Shown: in pieces, positions 26,852 through 35,473 of the stretch | Position numbering within the stretch: position 1 is the first letter of the stretch | Layout: every line of letters starts with the position of its first letter | NCBI GenBank assembly: GCA_003116995.1 | Contig: BDSL01000172.1 | Span: 56,690-120,689, forward strand | Length of the DNA: 64,000 bases | From: Yamagishiella unicocca | Taxonomy: Eukaryota > Chlorophyta > Chlorophyceae > Chlamydomonadales > Volvocaceae | Direction: 5' to 3' | Made by a program: the position numbers and the translations under genes | The notes under the pieces: model-generated | What the model was told of the DNA's origin: nothing | Seen by the model: only the letters and a program-made list of their open reading frames with translations | Databases searched by the model: none

Positions 26852-27140
26852 CAACCGTAAATGGCAGTTTCCGTTCCTCAAGCTCTTGGAGAGCTATACT
26901 TCGAACATCCATACGCTTATCCGGAGGTATATCGATGAATGGACGGGCTCCTCGTTGAAGTTGTTCCATTCGCCGACCTATGATTGATGCGCGTTCATAC
27001 CTCGTCAAGACCGGCCGTGAACGACGATCATCTTTGACATTGTCTACATTGTCTTTCACAGTCGCACGTGCCGTCTCTGTCATTGTATACGCATCATTAG
27101 TCTTAATCCCGTCGGTAATGTTACCTTCATATGCTGCCAT
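26793..27140 (-). CDS. RPB6: RNA polymerase subunit RPB6-like
   Basis: 115 residues from an ATG. Residues about 46-115 match the RPB6/omega core: LTRYERASIIGRRMEQLQRG, then IALQELEERKLPFTV and KRLPDGGRETWSLSEL. RPB6 stabilises the clamp and largest subunit of RNA polymerase. The N-terminal 45 residues are a charged, variable extension. With RPB9 and the TBP-like protein this supports an independent viral transcription system. Confidence 0.93.
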   Translation of the reverse strand: MAAYEGNITDGIKTNDAYTMTETARATVKDNVDNVKDDRRSRPVLTRYERASIIGRRMEQLQRGARPFIDIPPDKRMDVRSIALQELEERKLPFTVVKRLPDGGRETWSLSELLG

Positions 27141-27215
27141 TGTTGTGCTGTCACTTGTCGGCCATTACAAATCCGGCATCTTTTTTTTATGCCGATTATC
27201 TCATGATGAGTTGTC

Positions 27216-27434
27216 ATGAAAACCTGGTTAATCCTCGCCCTCTTCGTTGGGATGTTTTTAGTGGTACATGGAATTTACGAGGAGAAACTCAGAGCCCATG
27301 ACAGAAATGTGAAGGTGGAATATCGGTTTGTTCCAAGAACATACTATGATGAACAGCTCATGAATGCTGAAGGGTCGCTTGCTTCGAAGTTCAAGAGTAT
27401 GTTTGAAGGCGTGGATCCGAGCGCTATGGGTTGA
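27216..27434 (+). CDS. Small conserved membrane protein with EYRFVPRTYYDEQL motif
   Basis: 72 residues from an ATG. Residues 3-20 are a single N-terminal hydrophobic helix. The remainder contains VKVEYRFVPRTYYDEQL and KFKSMFEG. I recognise this motif from short conserved proteins of algal giant viruses and mimivirus relatives, probably virion membrane components. No enzymatic motif. Confidence 0.7.
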   Translation: MKTWLILALFVGMFLVVHGIYEEKLRAHDRNVKVEYRFVPRTYYDEQLMNAEGSLASKFKSMFEGVDPSAMG

Positions 27435-27588
27435 TGGTGGGGTGGGCGAGGTTGTTTTCGGAGAGATTGTTTTTCGGAGAGATTGCTTTTCGGTTATGTT
27501 ATTTACCTTCTGATTTACCTTCTGTAATACCAGAGAGACATGCGTAAAATTCAATAATTCTAAATCCTTGTCAGAGAAATAACAATAC

Positions 27589-29025
27589 ATGACTATGGGG
27601 GATGACCAAACTGATGTGCTGCGACAAAGATTCTCTGGATTGGTTGGGTCTTTCATCAAAGACGCCATTCTAGACATGTATCATTCTGTTCGATCACGTA
27701 ACAGCGATCCCCGCATGGTTCTTCGCGAGTTTCAAGATAGCCTTCGGACTATTCCTGACTGGCCATTGCCAACCCTCCGGAATGTTTTGTCGAAATGGCA
27801 GGATTCGAGCAGGCTGAAACGGCTCTACGCAAGCATTCACAAACTAAAGTCCTGTGATGGCATTGACTCCTATATACGTTGCACTTGCACTGACACCGCG
27901 CGTCATGTTTGGCAGCATCCGCATTTGGTATACCATAACCAAGACAGAACGGCATATTGGAAAAACATCAAATCACTGGAGGATTTTGCGACAGAAGTAG
28001 CCCTTAAGAATGTTATTAAATTTATGCCATTGACGAGTGTACATAATGTCAACAACAATGTCAACAACAATGTCAACAACATTGACAAAAGGGTCAACAA
28101 CAATGACAACAACAATGACAACAATGACATCATTAGGACCACAATCAGGGAGAAGACACAACATGCTACTCTTGACCATAATCTTGACCATAATTTTGAC
28201 AATGAAGTGTTGAAATCTACACAGTCGCTCAAACGCTGCAACATGAACGAAGCTTATGAGGAGGAAAATGAAGATGAAAATGAAGATTGGGATCATGATG
28301 AAGACGGTGGTCAATACGAAGATGAAGATGAGGATGAAGATGAGGATGAAAATGTGGATGAAAATGAGGATGAAAATGAGGATGAAAATGAGGATGAACA
28401 TGGTGACTCCGGAAACTACACTGTTTTGGAGGATGAGTCGTTTTCAAGGTTGGCCAAAACCCATGCGAGCAATATAATGTTCAATAAGAAAGGCGATGCA
28501 CGTCGCGGCAATCACAATATTGAAGATCACGTAGGTCCCGTGCATGATGTAGTCCAGGATGTTGTTCATGTCAATGCAAACGGAAAGCGTCAAAACAAAA
28601 TCAGCCACGACCACGCCCCTAACCCCGATGCACTAGTATTTAGGCTGCTACCATCGGATGATGATGATGATGATGCTGATGATGTCGATCGACAAATTCC
28701 AAAAGTGAAAGATATGTATACTCCCGCAAGGAGCATGCCATCACGAGACTCAGTTCCTGTTACATTTCCCATGTTTTTGCGCCGGCCCACAACTGCTGCA
28801 GTTGCTGCTCCTTCCGGTGACAAGCAAATAGATGTCACCGAAGATCACAAAGCCGATGTTAACGGCAAGAATGTACGCAGCAGGCGACATGCGAGGCACA
28901 AGCGACATGTAGCAGGTGCCAATCATGATGACGACCCTCGTTTGCGGCATCGTGAAAAGGTGAATCGCATTAAACGTAAGATCGGACGGGGTGGCGGTAG
29001 CAGTCTCAAAGACCTCTTCCTCTGA
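27589..29025 (+). CDS. Conserved protein with FQ-L-IPxW domain and acidic repeats
   Basis: 478 residues from an ATG. The first 130 residues are helical (FIKDAILDMYHSV..., LREFQDSLRTIPDWPLPTLRNVL) and resemble an N-terminal domain found in conserved proteins of mimiviruses and phycodnaviruses, probably structural or virion-associated. An Asn-rich stretch (VNNNVNNN) and a long Asp/Glu run with EDENEDEN repeats (about 225-270) follow. The C-terminus is basic (RSRRHARHKRH, NRIKRKIGRGG). The family assignment is from memory of the motif; function unknown. Confidence 0.65.
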   Translation: MTMGDDQTDVLRQRFSGLVGSFIKDAILDMYHSVRSRNSDPRMVLREFQDSLRTIPDWPLPTLRNVLSKWQDSSRLKRLYASIHKLKSCDGIDSYIRCTCTDTARHVWQHPHLVYHNQDRTAYWKNIKSLEDFATEVALKNVIKFMPLTSVHNVNNNVNNNVNNIDKRVNNNDNNNDNNDIIRTTIREKTQHATLDHNLDHNFDNEVLKSTQSLKRCNMNEAYEEENEDENEDWDHDEDGGQYEDEDEDEDEDENVDENEDENEDENEDEHGDSGNYTVLEDESFSRLAKTHASNIMFNKKGDARRGNHNIEDHVGPVHDVVQDVVHVNANGKRQNKISHDHAPNPDALVFRLLPSDDDDDDADDVDRQIPKVKDMYTPARSMPSRDSVPVTFPMFLRRPTTAAVAAPSGDKQIDVTEDHKADVNGKNVRSRRHARHKRHVAGANHDDDPRLRHREKVNRIKRKIGRGGGSSLKDLFL

Positions 29026-29091
29026 AACGCGCGATTAAAAGCAACAATAATAATTCTGGACTGAGCACAGTAACGACACAACCAACAACCA

Positions 29092-29583
29092 ATGAACTTC
29101 CTTTCAAAGATTATGAGCTTCCCACAGAGCAGGAACATCCTAATCTCAGTCGCTGTTGCTCTGGTTGCATCAATCATAGTTGCCAGCATCACAAAGTATA
29201 GGTCGCAACAACACAGAAAACAGTATCAAAATCCGAGTCAAAATCCGAATCAAAACCCGAACAATGGGTCGGATGGACAAAATGTCCAACCCCAAGATGT
29301 CCAAGGATCTACAACACAGTATCGAGGCAACTCTGCTCTGGCGGCATTCTTGTGGACATTCTTCTTTGTGGTCCTGTCTGTATACATTTTGTTGTACTTC
29401 ATTTGGAAGCCTGCACAAAAAACTTTAAACAACACTCTAGCCGATTCAAAAGCACCCATCGACACGCCTGTGGGTGCCCCAGATGTAAAACCCTCTCAAT
29501 CTGGTGGTGGAGGCATCCAAGAGCAACTCGTTGATATTGAAGTCGTGATGAGAAATGTCAGGGGAGGCGCACCAGATTTTTAA
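29092..29583 (+). CDS. Two-helix membrane protein
   Basis: 163 residues from an ATG. Hydrophobic helices are at about 15-33 (NILISVAVALVASIIVAS) and 85-107 (AFLWTFFFVVLSVYILLYFIW), separated by an Asn/Gln/Pro-rich linker (NPSQNPNQNPN). The C-terminal tail is soluble. Probably a virion membrane protein; no family recognised. Its last 26 bases overlap the end of the converging RING-CH gene. Confidence 0.65.
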   Translation: MNFLSKIMSFPQSRNILISVAVALVASIIVASITKYRSQQHRKQYQNPSQNPNQNPNNGSDGQNVQPQDVQGSTTQYRGNSALAAFLWTFFFVVLSVYILLYFIWKPAQKTLNNTLADSKAPIDTPVGAPDVKPSQSGGGGIQEQLVDIEVVMRNVRGGAPDF

Positions 29584-30391
29584 TCCACTTCACAACTGTG
29601 TATAACGCCCTCATCTTCAATGGCCTCCTACTCCGTGTTGATGTTGAAACATCGACATGAGCAATGACTTCTTGTGCGTGTCCTTCGTCTGTCATGTTAC
29701 TGTTGTCAACGTTGTTGGACATGATGTTCGACTCCATGTTCGACTCCATGTTCGACAGGATGTTCGACTCCATGTTGGACAGGATGTTCGACTCCATGTT
29801 GGATAAGATGTGGTGGGATTCGATGAGGACATTGAAAGCGGGTCGTAAAGTATCCGCAATATTGACCTCGAATACGATCGATGGTGCACCTTGGGTGCAA
29901 AATATGAATGCATTGAAAATTGCGTCGCTGTTGCATAGCATGACAATCGTTTTCCGTGTGAACATGTTGGGGAATTGTACGTAAGGTGTGATTGTGTGTC
30001 TGTCAGTTGTCGCGAGATGATCAAGCTTCAAGTACGTTTCCACCAAACGAAGAGCTTGTGTAATTCCAGCCATTCCAGTATTGTGTCCCACTGGGATGAC
30101 ACCACATCTCCAGCGAAGCCTGGATACTGCTTTGACGCGTACTTGGATCTCCATGAATGATGGTGGAGGTGGGTATTGTCGGCCAGTTGCGTTGGCTACA
30201 ATGTGTTTCCAGTCAGGAAGAAGCGCAGTGCAGACACTGCAGTGAGTTTCCATCCGTGTTCCAACAGAATTCAGCTGCCACTGCGCTAAGCAGAGTTTAT
30301 GACTAAACCGATTCACACAATTGCAGGACTGGGAGACTATGGGGTTTCCTGGCAAGTCATCACCATCCATGCAGATACAACAGATAGCCAT
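29558..30391 (-). CDS. RING-CH (MARCH-type) zinc-finger protein
   Basis: 277 residues from an ATG. The N-terminus has C4-x2-C7, C23-x-C25, H31-x2-C34 and C51-x2-C54, the C4HC3 order of RING-CH domains, with W38 at the expected place. Such domains act as E3 ubiquitin ligases. The middle is a globular domain without recognised family. Residues about 200-225 are NILSNMES repeats encoded by a 24-27-base DNA repeat. No membrane segment is obvious, unlike host MARCH proteins. A role in modifying host or viral proteins is inferred. Confidence 0.8.
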   Translation of the reverse strand: MAICCICMDGDDLPGNPIVSQSCNCVNRFSHKLCLAQWQLNSVGTRMETHCSVCTALLPDWKHIVANATGRQYPPPPSFMEIQVRVKAVSRLRWRCGVIPVGHNTGMAGITQALRLVETYLKLDHLATTDRHTITPYVQFPNMFTRKTIVMLCNSDAIFNAFIFCTQGAPSIVFEVNIADTLRPAFNVLIESHHILSNMESNILSNMESNILSNMESNMESNIMSNNVDNSNMTDEGHAQEVIAHVDVSTSTRSRRPLKMRALYTVVKWIKNLVRLP

Positions 30392-30662
30392 GGGTAGTCT
30401 GCAGTGATATCTGCAAGGGTAATTTTGTAAAGCCCCACTCCCTAAAACTACGCATTACGCATTATATATGGAAATGTGTGGAATCATATGTCGTATATAT
30501 ACTTGTATATATAGTCGTATATATAGTCGTATATATAGTCGTATATATAGTCGTATATATGTCGTATATGTACTAGAGACATGTACTACATTTCATTTTC
30601 AAAATCAAAATCATTTTCAAAATAAACTCGTCCATTAAGATTTCGTCTCAATTGTGACAGTC
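30392..30662. other. AT-rich spacer with 13-bp repeats
   Basis: About 30485-30570 is an array of GTATATATAGTC units with many TATATA words, in the upstream region of the RING-CH gene. No gene seen. Confidence 0.7.
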
Positions 30663-30992
30663 CTACCAGAGCCAAGTCTGCCATGCCAGTGCTTTGCTCA
30701 GGCATCGCTGGGTCCAGTCAAAATAGTGCATAACGGCATGTTCCGCAAGGCGCTCATCCTTCTCGGTCTCGTCATAGCTGACGATGCGCCGCATGCTGTC
30801 CTGTCCAACTTTCTTGTGGTAATCCGCTCGGATCCTTGAAAAGTCATGGAACTGGTCACAATGCGCGGTGTTCTCGAGCTCCCGAATGAAGACAGTAGGT
30901 TTTTTTGTTATTCCTCTGGATTGGAGGAGGTTTCGATAAAGGCTTTGGCATTTATGATTTTCATACTGGTTGTCCATTTTTTGTCTGTCCAT
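30663..30992 (-). CDS. Hypothetical protein, 109 aa
   Basis: 109 residues from an ATG. The sequence is charged and helical, with HDFSRIRADYHKKVGQDSMRR and DETEKDERLAEHAVMHYFDW. No motif or family is seen. The opposite strand is open only in shorter pieces. It could be real or a remnant. Confidence 0.4.
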   Translation of the reverse strand: MDRQKMDNQYENHKCQSLYRNLLQSRGITKKPTVFIRELENTAHCDQFHDFSRIRADYHKKVGQDSMRRIVSYDETEKDERLAEHAVMHYFDWTQRCLSKALAWQTWLW

Positions 30993-31130
30993 GTATACTA
31001 TGCATTACTATATGCATTCTTATGCATTACCACATGGAAGAGGCCTTGCAATGCATTCCGCAAGTCGAAAATATGAGTAAGAGCAACCCCCGCCGCCAGC
31101 TAACCTCTTCCACCTGGATGGTCTAATGGT

Positions 31131-31919
31131 CTAGTTGATGCCGTGCTGAGGCCCGTCAGCAGCCACCTGGACCGCTTTGATTGCCGCCTCAAGCTGGCTT
31201 AGGGCAATGTAACAGTCGGACTGCCCAGCCATATCATCGGAAGGCGGGTTATACCGCTCAATGGCATACTTCGCAAACGCTGCCAGGAACGGGTCTTTGA
31301 GGATGGCCTCAAACGTCATGTCGGTCGCACAGATGTGCAAGCGCACCAGGTAGGCCAGCACGCGGACATCCATGTCCTCATTCTCGCAGCAGTCAAGCTG
31401 TTGCATCGCAAAGGAAACCCATGTCGCCATCCGGGACGACGGCTGCCTCATCTCCTCCTCGGGCCAGAGTTCGTTGATGTTGGCGTCCTCCGACCTGGCC
31501 GCAGTGCTACAGGGCAAAGTCGTGAGGCGCTTTACCTCAGCTGCGAAGCGGTCGACCGGCATGTCCTCAACGGGGAACAGAACGTAGTGCTTCCCACACG
31601 CTATCTTGTCAGGGAGCCTATCCTTTGGAGTGTACTGTGGGCAGAGGCATCGATAAAAGATCCCTTGGTACAGCATGGCGAAGCCATCCGACACAGCGAA
31701 CCGCGGGGTAGTCACTTTACACTGTTCTGGGTCCCGGAACAAAGTATGGAGCCTCAGAACCAAGTCTGCAAAGGGTTCCACAAAGCTGACGCCTTTCTGA
31801 TATTTGTCTTTTTGGCTATATACCCATTGTGACCCATCGTGATGCTCGTAAGAGTCACAGTCCGCATTGCGTCCCACGAGGCCAGAAAAGCGGTGAAGCA
31901 CAACGTTAGGAAGTTCCAT
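31131..31919 (-). CDS. Hypothetical protein, 262 aa
   Basis: 262 residues from the ATG at 31919; the open frame extends to a GTG at 31970. The sequence looks globular: GSQWVYSQKDKYQKGVSF, FADLVLRLHTLF, CGKHYVLFPVEDM, then a helical C-terminus rich in Ala and Met. No signal peptide, membrane segment or recognised motif. GC content is somewhat above that of its neighbours, hinting at a separate origin. It stands alone with spacers on both sides. Confidence 0.6.
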   Translation of the reverse strand: MELPNVVLHRFSGLVGRNADCDSYEHHDGSQWVYSQKDKYQKGVSFVEPFADLVLRLHTLFRDPEQCKVTTPRFAVSDGFAMLYQGIFYRCLCPQYTPKDRLPDKIACGKHYVLFPVEDMPVDRFAAEVKRLTTLPCSTAARSEDANINELWPEEEMRQPSSRMATWVSFAMQQLDCCENEDMDVRVLAYLVRLHICATDMTFEAILKDPFLAAFAKYAIERYNPPSDDMAGQSDCYIALSQLEAAIKAVQVAADGPQHGIN

Positions 31920-32094
31920 TTCCGAAGATGAAGTGATACAATGAGATGTCACTGAGATGCCTGCTGTCACTGTTTAAACCTTTCGAGTCTCCAGAGACAG
32001 CTTCTCTAGAACCAAAGAGTCCGCGAAAACCCTTTTCAGATGCTTAGATCAGATGTTTAGCGGTATAGCATTATAGCGGCTAGTTGCATCGTAA

Positions 32095-33267
32095 TCAGCA
32101 TTCTACATCATCGCTGGCTTTAGTTTTGTATTCAGCGCTAACTTCAACTTCACCGCTGACTTCATTGGTGATGTTGTTTACTTCACTAAGTACATTGTTA
32201 TGCTCATTGTTATGCTCCATGACCTCCTTGACCTCCATGACTTCCTCGACTTCCTTGACTTCCTCGACTTCCTTGACCTCCATGACCTCCTTGACCTCCT
32301 TGACTTCCTTGACTTCCTTGACTTCCTTGACTTCCTCGACTTCCTTGACCTCCATGACCTCCTTGACCTCCTTGACTTCCTTGACTTCCTTGACTTCCTT
32401 GACTTCCTCGACTTCCTCGACTTCCTTGACATCTGCATTCGACTCCTGATTACTATCTTCAAGAGCTTCCATTCGACGCTGCAACCAAGGGTCGTCCTGT
32501 GCGTCATCGATACACGGGCATTCCGCAATTGTCTCTGCAGAATTATCAACCTTCGTATCCTCGTATCCCTGTTGAATTTTCTTACACTGGCTTATGGAGC
32601 TTGTAATGAGATTTGATTTTCGAGTGTCATAGACCTCTGTCTTTTGTTGGATGTTCTGCTTGTAATCCTTCATTAATGTATTGAGCTGTGTCTCAGCATA
32701 CTCGCAATTTTCAATGTCTTCTGGATTAGGTGACCAAGGGCACCAGCAACCTATCTGTGATACATATACATGAAATTTGTCGTCGAATTTCCTGATCTTC
32801 TTCGCGCGTGCAGTGGCCTCTTCAAGGGATTCATAGACACCTCGGATCTTGAAGCCGCGAATGCTGGTTTGAAAGCCTTCAATCTGTTTGAAACCGTCAT
32901 CGATAGACGCCTCGTTTAGAGCGGTAAAGCCATTGAATTCATCTAGGATGTCTTTCTCCGAAAACATGTATCGATATCTCTCACGAATGCTCTTGATCAT
33001 GTCATGGTTGTTCACATCATCCTTAAACTTTTCATCGAGGGATGTCAGCATTGAATCGATGTCACGTGACATTGCTTCAATAAATTTATGCACTTTAAAG
33101 ATATCTTTGCGTTTCAATACATCCTCGGGTGACACGAAAGATATACAGGCAAATTGCTGACCTCTGATAGGAGGATCCTGATCAAGGAAATCACTTTCGG
33201 CGACTGGCACTACTACTGCTGCTTTAGCTGGCTGTTGTTGCTGTGTTTGCTGTGTTGATGTAGACAT
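32095..33267 (-). CDS. Conserved giant-virus protein (DUF5832-like) with VKEV repeats
   Basis: 390 residues from an ATG. Residues about 35-240 include FACISFVSPEDVLKRKD, FKIRGVYESLEEATARAKKIRKFD and CWCPWSPNPEDIENCEYAETQLNTLMKDY. I associate this pattern with a conserved family in phycodnaviruses and mimiviruses, catalogued I believe as DUF5832. Residues about 275-365 are VKEVKEVEEVMEV repeats, a charged possible coiled coil encoded by a 15-base DNA repeat. Its role in the virion or in replication is not known. Confidence 0.7.
   Translation of the reverse strand: MSTSTQQTQQQQPAKAAVVVPVAESDFLDQDPPIRGQQFACISFVSPEDVLKRKDIFKVHKFIEAMSRDIDSMLTSLDEKFKDDVNNHDMIKSIRERYRYMFSEKDILDEFNGFTALNEASIDDGFKQIEGFQTSIRGFKIRGVYESLEEATARAKKIRKFDDKFHVYVSQIGCWCPWSPNPEDIENCEYAETQLNTLMKDYKQNIQQKTEVYDTRKSNLITSSISQCKKIQQGYEDTKVDNSAETIAECPCIDDAQDDPWLQRRMEALEDSNQESNADVKEVEEVEEVKEVKEVKEVKEVKEVMEVKEVEEVKEVKEVKEVKEVKEVMEVKEVEEVKEVEEVMEVKEVMEHNNEHNNVLSEVNNITNEVSGEVEVSAEYKTKASDDVEC
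32213..32432. repeat. Coding repeat GACCTCCTT / GACTTCCTC
   Basis: Tandem 9-15-base units within the C-terminal part of the 32095-33267 gene. The array consists of two or three larger similar blocks of about 78 bases, so the VKEV region has been duplicated as blocks. Confidence 0.8.
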
Positions 33268-33420
33268 GATTTGTTAATGAGATGCGAATATGTACTTTGT
33301 AGAACCGCTTACATTCAGTTCGTGAGTATGAGTTTAAATCTCTTTTTTCAACGTCTGATGTTTTAGTGTTTTTTAGTGTTTTGACCTAGTTTTTTGACGT
33401 AGTGTTTTGACTTATGAAGT

Positions 33421-34002
33421 TCACCTATGGCGTATAGACAGAACGATAACCCAAACGACGGCGACAGTCATGATTCCCAAAAGAATGAAGGCAAAAATAT
33501 CAAAGAGCTGGACTCCAGAATCATCATCTTCATCATTGTAGTTGTTGTAATCATAATAATCATAAGGTTGCACATACTCATACGATATGCTACTCTTGTA
33601 AGCTTTAGCGGCAGGCATGATATATTTCGGCACGCTAGGCTTCATGGGTTTAGATTTTCGCTTTGCTTTTCCAGGATTTGCTGTCATCATGATTGTCGGA
33701 GCCAGAGCAGGAAGACCACATGTCAGAGGCGCACCCATCTGATTTTCCCAGTCGACAACACCATCATCGGTAATAATGGAGCCGCCTCGCATGTTAGATG
33801 TCCTGTTGCCATAATTGCATTTCTGAGGAGCACTGTTATCTTGTAGAAGGCTATATGGGGATGCTTCAACGAGAGGGTTGTGAAACGCAGCATCACAACT
33901 CTGACGCTGGACACATTCGGGCTCTTCGAATGCGAGCCATGGGCTTAAGCATTGCGTTTGGGTTATGCATTGTGGTAGCGGCTCTTGGGAACGTATCGCC
34001 AT
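33421..34002 (-). CDS. C-terminally anchored membrane protein
   Basis: 193 residues from an ATG. A Cys/Pro/Gln-rich N-terminus (CITQTQCLSPW, CVQRQSC) is followed by a basic stretch KAKRKSKPMKPSVPKYIMP and a Tyr/Asn/Asp-rich linker (YDYYDYNNYNDEDDD). One transmembrane helix follows at about 168-188 (FDIFAFILLGIMTVAVVWVIV). The layout suits a virion membrane protein. Function not known. Confidence 0.6.
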   Translation of the reverse strand: MAIRSQEPLPQCITQTQCLSPWLAFEEPECVQRQSCDAAFHNPLVEASPYSLLQDNSAPQKCNYGNRTSNMRGGSIITDDGVVDWENQMGAPLTCGLPALAPTIMMTANPGKAKRKSKPMKPSVPKYIMPAAKAYKSSISYEYVQPYDYYDYNNYNDEDDDSGVQLFDIFAFILLGIMTVAVVWVIVLSIRHR

Positions 34003-34098
34003 AAATCTTCTGTGTTTTCGACTTTACAGTGAATATACAAAAAACTCGAGTTGTAAGGGTCTGTATTGATGGTTGACCCATATAATAATACTACTAAT

Positions 34099-34179
34099 CA
34101 GCGTTGTGCCCGAGTTAACTAAACCTTAAGTTTGTTTTACAAAGTGATTTAAGGGTGTATTATTACAGGCACAACGCTG
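34099..34179. mobile_element. MITE copy H (hAT-like, complete)
   Basis: An 81-bp element flanked by CTACTAAT (34091-34098) and CTACGAAT (34180-34187), an 8-bp target repeat with one mismatch. The ends are CAGCGTTGTGCCCGAG and TACAGGCACAACGCTG, so both ends have a mutation. This and the target mismatch suggest an older insertion. Confidence 0.9.
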
Positions 34180-34225
34180 CTACGAATCACATGTCCAACA
34201 ATCAATCAATAACAATGACAAAATG

Positions 34226-34585
34226 CTAGATTGCACCAACTTTCACACCATCCAAAACTTGTTGAATCAGTTTGCGGAAAACATGAAGTTCCATGAACAT
34301 GGCTGTGGCTATTATTCCATTCAGCTCAAACACAACCTCTTCCGAGATACCAAGCAAGAACGTCGTGATGCTGTCGATAAAGACATTCGGGATACTGCTT
34401 GGGGCATTCATGTATGTCAGGATCTCATCTGTCTTTAGGTATATGGTTCCATGCCCATCCACAAAGATCCGCTGAGCGCAGCAGTTCATCACTTGAAATT
34501 TGTTCTGTTCAGCATGATCGACGCACCATTTATAGTTTGCGGTGACGCCTATTGTTCCAATCTGGCTGTAAAAGATCTTCATCAT
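34226..34585 (-). CDS. Hypothetical protein, possible 5' frameshift
   Basis: About 119 residues from the ATG pair at 34585, and the same frame stays open upstream to about 34652 without an ATG. An ATG at 34695 (MSQTSSPTTVSYEQ) lies in another frame and would run into this frame after one indel near 34655. The body is hydrophobic and aromatic in places (VFIDSITTFLLGISEEVVFELNG). No family recognised. Confidence 0.45.
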   Translation of the reverse strand: MMKIFYSQIGTIGVTANYKWCVDHAEQNKFQVMNCCAQRIFVDGHGTIYLKTDEILTYMNAPSSIPNVFIDSITTFLLGISEEVVFELNGIIATAMFMELHVFRKLIQQVLDGVKVGAI

Positions 34586-34860
34586 GAAACTGAGCACCAC
34601 GGTACTGTAAGCCTCCTCATGCTGTTTGGCTGTAGCAATGGCGTATTCAATGCTTGTTCATATGACACGGTAGTAGGTGATGACGTCTGAGACATGGTCC
34701 CAGATGACATGTGACGCTCGTTGTTGATTCTTGATACGACTCTTGATACGACTCTTGATACGAATCTTGGGATGTGTACTGAATTTCAATTATTTACAAT
34801 TTATTACAATTTACAATCGAATACATGATCGATACATGATCGAGTACATCAATGCCCACC

Positions 34861-35376
34861 TTATTTGCCGATGCGTAGATTTGATGATTGTTTTGGACTT
34901 CGCAGGTATTTGATGGCAATGAGGGCTACCAGTAGTGTTGCTAGGAAAATTGCGAATCCTACCATGCTCGCAATAAGAATATTTCTGTTGTCGCCCTCCG
35001 TTTTTTGAGGAACATATACATCGTACATCTGGTCTACTTCATTTGAAGATGCGGCCGCAATTCCAAGATAGTACACTTTTGCGCGATCGACATCCATCAA
35101 AGGCTTGTTGCCATCCTTGTTTACCATATTGTGGAGCGCAACCGTCCATGCGAAGAGCGAATCTCTACTTGCAAGGGCTTGTTCAATGGGCTCGATAGAT
35201 TCTATATGGCGCTGAAAATTGTCTCTACATTTGTAACAAGGAAGAACTCTACCAACGGTCATATAGAATGTTCGATAGACGTCCATATGCTCTTGTGTGG
35301 GTTCTGTAGGGTACCCCAATGCGACATAGTGAATGGTGCTCCAGATAGGAGGGCCCCAGACGGTCGGATCAACCAT
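34861..35376 (-). CDS. ERV1: Erv1/Alr-type FAD-linked sulfhydryl oxidase
   Basis: 171 residues from the ATG at 35376; the frame extends to a GTG. WGPPIWSTIHYVALGYP near the N-terminus, the active-site CYKC with following RDNFQRHI (C47 and C50 from this start), and LFAWTVALHNMVNKDGNKP are hallmarks of the Erv1 fold, including the His-Asn residues that bind FAD. A transmembrane helix is near residues 134-156. These enzymes form disulfides in viral proteins during cytoplasmic assembly and are near-universal in Nucleocytoviricota. Confidence 0.95.
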   Translation of the reverse strand: MVDPTVWGPPIWSTIHYVALGYPTEPTQEHMDVYRTFYMTVGRVLPCYKCRDNFQRHIESIEPIEQALASRDSLFAWTVALHNMVNKDGNKPLMDVDRAKVYYLGIAAASSNEVDQMYDVYVPQKTEGDNRNILIASMVGFAIFLATLLVALIAIKYLRSPKQSSNLRIGK

Positions 35377-35473
35377 GATGTGTTTGGATCGTCTTTTGCA
35401 CTTTGACACGTAATTACTATTATGGAACTACTATTTTCGGAGCCATCGATCAGACGAGATGAGTTTCAACCAT

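Noticed and set aside
2296..34179. The dispersed palindrome as a rho-independent terminator or polyadenylation hairpin
   Set aside because: Copies have 8-bp target duplications, sit in varied positions including an intron, and are not placed consistently after stop codons.
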